DNA of 31,651 bases from a virus, in IMG/VR virus record IMGVR_UViG_3300027896_001521, positions 1-31,651 of that record; one strand, given 5' to 3'. A model generated the notes under the pieces. That model was not told the DNA's origin, did not search any database, and saw nothing but the letters and a program-made list of their open reading frames with translations. This document shows positions 28,285 to 31,651 of the stretch, piece by piece. A program made the position numbers and the translations under genes. How positions within the stretch are numbered: the first letter of the stretch is position 1; every line of letters starts with the position of its first letter.

Positions 28285-30472
28285 TAATATACCACAGGAA
28301 TTGAAGAATCAAAAACGCTGGGTACTGTGGAAATATGAAATGCGCGGCGGAAAACAAACAAAGCCGCCATTTCAAGTATCCGGAGCTTTTGCAAGAAATA
28401 ACGATCCTGTCACATGGGATACTTTTGATTCAATTTTTAAAACCTATAATCAGGGTGGCTGGGAAGGAATAGGTTTTGAACTAGGCGGAGACTATCAAGG
28501 TATAGACCTAGACCATGTAAAAAAGGGTGGAAATATTTTTCCGTGGGCACAGGAATTAATAAGCAATTTAAAAAGCTATACCGAAACATCCCCCTCGGGT
28601 ACGGGTTATCATATTTTATTAAAAAACATGAATATAGATTTGAAAAAATGTAAAAAAGCTATGCCTAATGATTCGGGAATAGAAATTTATAAAGAAGCCC
28701 GATATTTAACCACAACAGGAATATTTGAATTTGATGATTGCAGGAATATTGTTGAAGCATCACCTTTTTTAGAATCATTTTGTAAAAGAGAAGGATTATT
28801 GCATATTCCACAAGAAGAAACGATTTTAGATAGAGCGCGGGTTGCTAGAAATGGACTGGAATTTATAGCTCTATTCGACCGTGGGGATTTGACAGCGTAT
28901 AGCGGCGACCATTCTGCCGCAGACTTAGCCCTATGTAATCACTTGGCCTTCTGGACAGGTGCTAATTCGGAAAAAATGGATTTGCTTTTCAGACAATCCG
29001 CTTTAATGCGTTCCAAGTGGGATGAGCGGCATAATAGCAACGGGAATACCTATGGACAAATGACCATAGATACGGCTGTGAAAAACTGTAATACAATAGT
29101 ACAAAATCCAAAGTTAGATAAAAAGAAGAAAGTACAGGATAATACCCCCAGCACTCTTTTAACAGATTTGGCTAATTCTCGATTATATGCAAAAACTTAT
29201 CGAGATAAAATATGCTATTGTAACAGTTTGGGATGGGTTATATGGAACGGCATTAAGTGGGAAAGAGACGAGGTTTCTTTGACCGAACACTATGCAAAAA
29301 AAATTGCTGATTCCATTTTAGAGGGAGCGCGAGACGTTGCCGATCCCGATATTAGAATGTCAAAATTAAAAGAGGCTATAAAAATACAGGCTAAAAACCG
29401 CATTATAAATATGGTAGACCTTGCACAAAGTGAAATGGCAATTTCGGGAGATGTTTTTGATACCCACATTCATTTATTAAATACTGAATCCTGCCTTGTG
29501 AATTTAAAAGACGGATCGACAATTTCTCATAATTCAGAACTGTATATTACGCAACAAACGGGGGCTGATTTTGCTATTGATGCCGTTTGTCCCAGGTGGG
29601 ATGAATTTCTAATGACTATTTTCGATAATAATTTATTAATGATAAAATTTGTACAACGTCTAACCGGCTATTGCGCTACGGGTTCAGTTATTGAAGAATG
29701 CCTACCGATTTTTTATGGTTCTGGTGCAAATGGAAAATCTACTTTTCTTAAAATCATAATGACGATTTTGGGAGACTATGCAGCCCCGGCTCCACAATCT
29801 CTATTGATAAAAAAAGAAAATACCTCCGAGCTTGAAATTTTCTCCCTTCGGGGAAAACGTATGGTAACGGCTTTTGAAAGCAAACGCGGAGCGGCGTTAA
29901 ATGAGGGACTTGTAAAATGGGTTACAGGGCGCGATAAACTAAAGGGGCGCACTCTTTATAAAGAATTTATTGACTTTGAGCCTACACATAAAATAATCCT
30001 GTGTACAAATCATAAACCCAGGGCGTCCGGCGATGATGATGCAATATGGCGACGTTTAAAATTGGTTTCATTTTTAAAGACAATACCTGAAGATCAGCGA
30101 AACCCCGAACTTGCTGACGAAATCCTATCAACTGAAAAATCAGGAATATTAAATTGGATTATAATAGGCGCGATGTCGTGGTATGAAAACCGCCTTCAAT
30201 ACCCCGATGAAATAAAAGAAGCTACAGCACAATATCGAATTGATAGTGATTCGTTTTTGCGGTTTTTGGATGAAAATACTGAGCCCCTTTGCGGTTTTAA
30301 TACCCGCGCTGGCGAATTGCGTATGGCTTACGAATCATGGTGTAAAGAAAACGGAGAATATATTGCAAATGTTCGCTTCTGTAATGAAATTTTAAGGCAA
30401 AAAGGATTCATTCAACATCGTGAAGAAACGGGCATGTTTTGGGAAAATCTTTCTTTGACAAAAAGGGAATAA
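28268..30472 (+). CDS. Primase-helicase: AEP-type primase + SF3 helicase
   Basis: The 734-residue protein has an N-terminal primase domain of the NrS-1/prim-pol type with the metal pair GIDLDHV (Asp80, Asp82) and a TSPSGTGYHI segment shared by such primases. The C-terminal half is an SF3/D5 helicase: Walker A GSGANGKST at 484-492, a conserved FESKRGAALNEG block, and ILCTNHKP...IWRRL with the sensor Asn and Arg finger. It should unwind and prime the phage origin. No DNA polymerase gene is in the window, so the prim-pol or a host enzyme may copy DNA. It overlaps the previous gene by 17 bases. Confidence 0.85.
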   Translation: MQINFDNIPQELKNQKRWVLWKYEMRGGKQTKPPFQVSGAFARNNDPVTWDTFDSIFKTYNQGGWEGIGFELGGDYQGIDLDHVKKGGNIFPWAQELISNLKSYTETSPSGTGYHILLKNMNIDLKKCKKAMPNDSGIEIYKEARYLTTTGIFEFDDCRNIVEASPFLESFCKREGLLHIPQEETILDRARVARNGLEFIALFDRGDLTAYSGDHSAADLALCNHLAFWTGANSEKMDLLFRQSALMRSKWDERHNSNGNTYGQMTIDTAVKNCNTIVQNPKLDKKKKVQDNTPSTLLTDLANSRLYAKTYRDKICYCNSLGWVIWNGIKWERDEVSLTEHYAKKIADSILEGARDVADPDIRMSKLKEAIKIQAKNRIINMVDLAQSEMAISGDVFDTHIHLLNTESCLVNLKDGSTISHNSELYITQQTGADFAIDAVCPRWDEFLMTIFDNNLLMIKFVQRLTGYCATGSVIEECLPIFYGSGANGKSTFLKIIMTILGDYAAPAPQSLLIKKENTSELEIFSLRGKRMVTAFESKRGAALNEGLVKWVTGRDKLKGRTLYKEFIDFEPTHKIILCTNHKPRASGDDDAIWRRLKLVSFLKTIPEDQRNPELADEILSTEKSGILNWIIIGAMSWYENRLQYPDEIKEATAQYRIDSDSFLRFLDENTEPLCGFNTRAGELRMAYESWCKENGEYIANVRFCNEILRQKGFIQHREETGMFWENLSLTKRE

Positions 30473-30476
30473 TCTC

Positions 30477-30806
30477 ATGGAAAATAGCGATAAACCAGAC
30501 CATAAACAGGTTGAAGATGACTATTCATGGCATACTTCTGGTAACTGGAAAACAAAAACAGACGCCGCCACTGCATTTTTAAAGATTATTCACCCTTTGG
30601 ATTTATTTTTTCCATCCAAAAAACAACACGGGCCGCTGGCTAGTTTGTTCGCTCAACAGCACTTTGGGACGGCAACATTCAATCAAAACACCGCTTTTTG
30701 GGAATTGAAATTTATGTGCGGAGAAACGCCTATTTTGCGCATTTCTTCCCACAATGGAATAAAAGTTGGAAACCAAAATACAGGTAAAGGCTTGGGCGCA
30801 CGATAG
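30477..30806 (+). CDS. Hypothetical protein, 109 aa
   Basis: Starts 4 bases after the primase-helicase stop. The protein has an acidic N-terminus, a LDLFFPSKK turn, and a Phe/Asn-rich core. No recognised family. Position suggests a replication accessory role, which is inference. Confidence 0.5.
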   Translation: MENSDKPDHKQVEDDYSWHTSGNWKTKTDAATAFLKIIHPLDLFFPSKKQHGPLASLFAQQHFGTATFNQNTAFWELKFMCGETPILRISSHNGIKVGNQNTGKGLGAR

Positions 30807-30817
30807 GTTATGACTTA

Positions 30818-30846
30818 TTGTGTGTTCATGTAGGATGTAGCATAAT
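30818..30846 (+). promoter_or_regulatory. Promoter-like pair with repeat in spacer
   Basis: TTGTGT (30818-30823) and CATAAT (30841-30846) are 17 bases apart; the second is five of six for -10, the first three of six for -35. The spacer is filled by the direct repeat ATGTAGGATGTAG (30828-30840), one arm of the inverted repeat below. This fits an operator inside a promoter. Confidence 0.4.
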
Positions 30847-30929
30847 GTATGTATTTCCATAAACTTTTTACTTTCGATTTCTCATGAGGAAACTTTTGGG
30901 AATTAGCTACATATACCTACATCCTACAT
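30828..30929. repeat. ATGTAG/CTACAT hexamer cluster (origin or operator candidate)
   Basis: ATGTAGGATGTAG (30828-30840) and its exact reverse complement (30917-30929) are separated by A/T-rich sequence. Hexamers ATGTAG/CTACAT occur at 30828, 30835, 30907, 30917 and 30924. The cluster lies right after the replication genes and before two regulatory-type genes, matching either an iteron-type origin or a repressor operator. Confidence 0.5.
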
Positions 30930-30950
30930 TGCTTTTAAGGTATGAAGAAA

Positions 30951-31118
30951 ATGAAAGACTTTCCCGTTAAAATAGTGCGCCCATCGGAACGCCCAAAGTT
31001 TAATGACCGCGCGCGTTTCTGTAAAGAGCCTGATTGTGGCAAACGTCTCAGCCGCTACAATCTTGGCAAACGCTGCTTTACTTGCCAAATCAAATGGAGC
31101 ATACTGCACAATGATTAA
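30951..31118 (+). CDS. Zinc-finger protein, 55 aa
   Basis: ATG 30951 lies 10 bases after AAGG (30937-30940); an in-frame ATG at 30942 is only 1 base from it. The protein has FCKEPDCGKRLSRYNLGKRCFTC, a C-x4-C...C-x2-C zinc motif of a kind seen in many small phage and bacterial proteins, followed by a Trp-containing helix. It overlaps the next gene by 8 bases. It may bind DNA with it. Confidence 0.6.
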   Translation: MKDFPVKIVRPSERPKFNDRARFCKEPDCGKRLSRYNLGKRCFTCQIKWSILHND

Positions 31119-31617
31119 AAAGAAAAAAGCACAAACGTCCAAGCGATACGGGCGCAGGCTGGACTTAACCCAGATAACTCAAAAACAAGCAGATGAACTT
31201 CAAACACTGTTACGAACGAGCAACACAATGATTGAATCAATCCACGCTTACCGCATCAAGTGGCTTGCCATACACGATTGGCTATCACAGCGCATCAAGC
31301 AGCGGTGGACAAACTACCTGTATGGTTGCCGCCTTAGAACAGAGCAAGCATACTGCCGACTATTCGGCGTATCACGATGGACGGTCAAACGCGCCTTCTC
31401 GGCACTGGAAGGCGAGGGACTGGTAGTCGGTGGACGTGGCCATCGGCTATACGTCACATGGCGACCCATAGGCTGGGATAGAGTCTGGATTGAAGACCAA
31501 GTGCAGCAAGCCACAGAACCGACGCTATCGCTTGCCATTGAACGCAAAGTCAAAACCGATACCGGATACGGCTTTCCGCGCTGCGTTCAACGCAGGGCGT
31601 CTAGCGGTCAGATTTAA
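31111..31617 (+). CDS. GntR-like winged-helix protein, 168 aa
   Basis: After a basic N-terminus, residues 76-115 carry a GntR-type winged helix: LRTEQAYCRLFGVSRWTVKRAFSALEGEGLV and a Gly-rich wing. The N-terminal 70 residues are helical. It may be the regulator acting on the hexamer repeats just upstream, or a replication initiator. The start at 31111 overlaps the zinc-finger stop; a longer in-frame start at 31003 lies inside that gene. Base composition looks more GC-rich than the preceding replication genes. Confidence 0.65.
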   Translation: MIKKKKAQTSKRYGRRLDLTQITQKQADELQTLLRTSNTMIESIHAYRIKWLAIHDWLSQRIKQRWTNYLYGCRLRTEQAYCRLFGVSRWTVKRAFSALEGEGLVVGGRGHRLYVTWRPIGWDRVWIEDQVQQATEPTLSLAIERKVKTDTGYGFPRCVQRRASSGQI

Positions 31618-31623
31618 GGTACT

Positions 31624-31650
31624 ACCGGCGGTTTGTTAAGCCGCTCCGGT
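31624..31650 (+). terminator. Hairpin at the right edge
   Basis: ACCG (31624-31627)/CGGT (31647-31650) and GCGGTTT (31628-31634)/AAGCCGC (31638-31644, one G-U pair) can form a compact hairpin just after the winged-helix gene. Whether a T-run follows is outside the window. Confidence 0.4.
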
Positions 31651-31651
31651 C

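Noticed and set aside
1-31651. CRISPR arrays, insertion sequences, integrase or attachment sites
   Set aside because: No regularly spaced repeats with unique spacers, transposase or recombinase motifs were seen.

Overview
The window reads as part of a tailed double-stranded DNA phage or prophage genome. Every gene I can support lies on the + strand, most junctions are 4-base ATGA or TAATG overlaps, and the left half holds tail-assembly genes in a typical siphovirus order. No terminase, portal, capsid, integrase or endolysin was recognised, so head genes should lie outside the left edge. A lipobox protein resembling outer-membrane spanin components suggests a Gram-negative (diderm) host. Several families (split tail chaperone, GWGG...GRPP small HTH protein, NrS-1-like primase-helicase) remind me of phages of poorly sampled environmental or gut bacteria; the host assignment is inference.

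Late region, 1-13.85 kb. A partial virion protein (2-1006) is followed by small membrane and lysis-type genes (1003-2599) and a tail-tube-like protein (2612-3241). Next comes a tightly coupled glycan cassette (3303-8440): polysaccharide deacetylase, GT2/galactosyltransferase-like enzyme, TylF-like methyltransferase, two tandem paralogous SAM-methyltransferase-like proteins, a 549-residue protein joining a GT32-type DXD domain to a KpsC/KpsS-like domain, and a DUF115/GT42-like protein. Tail assembly then resumes with two chaperones, a gp10-like protein, a short tape measure and two tail proteins, followed by a Cys-rich protein and a RanBP2-type zinc finger. GC-rich hairpins lie just before the cassette and just after the chaperones. 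An intrinsic terminator at 13833-13854 closes the operon.

Early region, 13.93-31.6 kb. A sigma70-like promoter (13936-13964) opens it, followed by two small genes and then a 200-base segment that folds on paper into two consecutive three-way-junction RNAs ending in T-runs; the first displays two C-rich loops complementary to Shine-Dalgarno sequences. Recombination and replication genes follow: RecB/Cas4-like nuclease, HTH protein, Sak4-like ATPase, a hidden 42-residue HTH protein, an SSB-like protein with an IPF tail, RusA resolvase and a possible sliding-clamp-like protein. From 19.2 to 28.3 kb lies a long run of small accessory genes: zinc ribbons, DUF551-like and DUF3820-like duplicates, single-span membrane peptides, an AraC-type HTH protein, DUF1937 and a metallophosphoesterase. 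A primase/SF3-helicase (28268-30472) precedes a cluster of ATGTAG/CTACAT hexamers that may be an origin or operator, then a zinc-finger protein and a GntR-like winged-helix protein.

The two most unusual parts are the glycan cassette inside the tail operon and the paired structured RNAs with anti-Shine-Dalgarno loops. Duplication is a theme: four gene pairs (methyltransferase-like, DUF551-like, DUF3820-like, and a weaker pair sharing only an MSNE start), repeated ribosome-binding-site modules and short tandem repeats at start codons.
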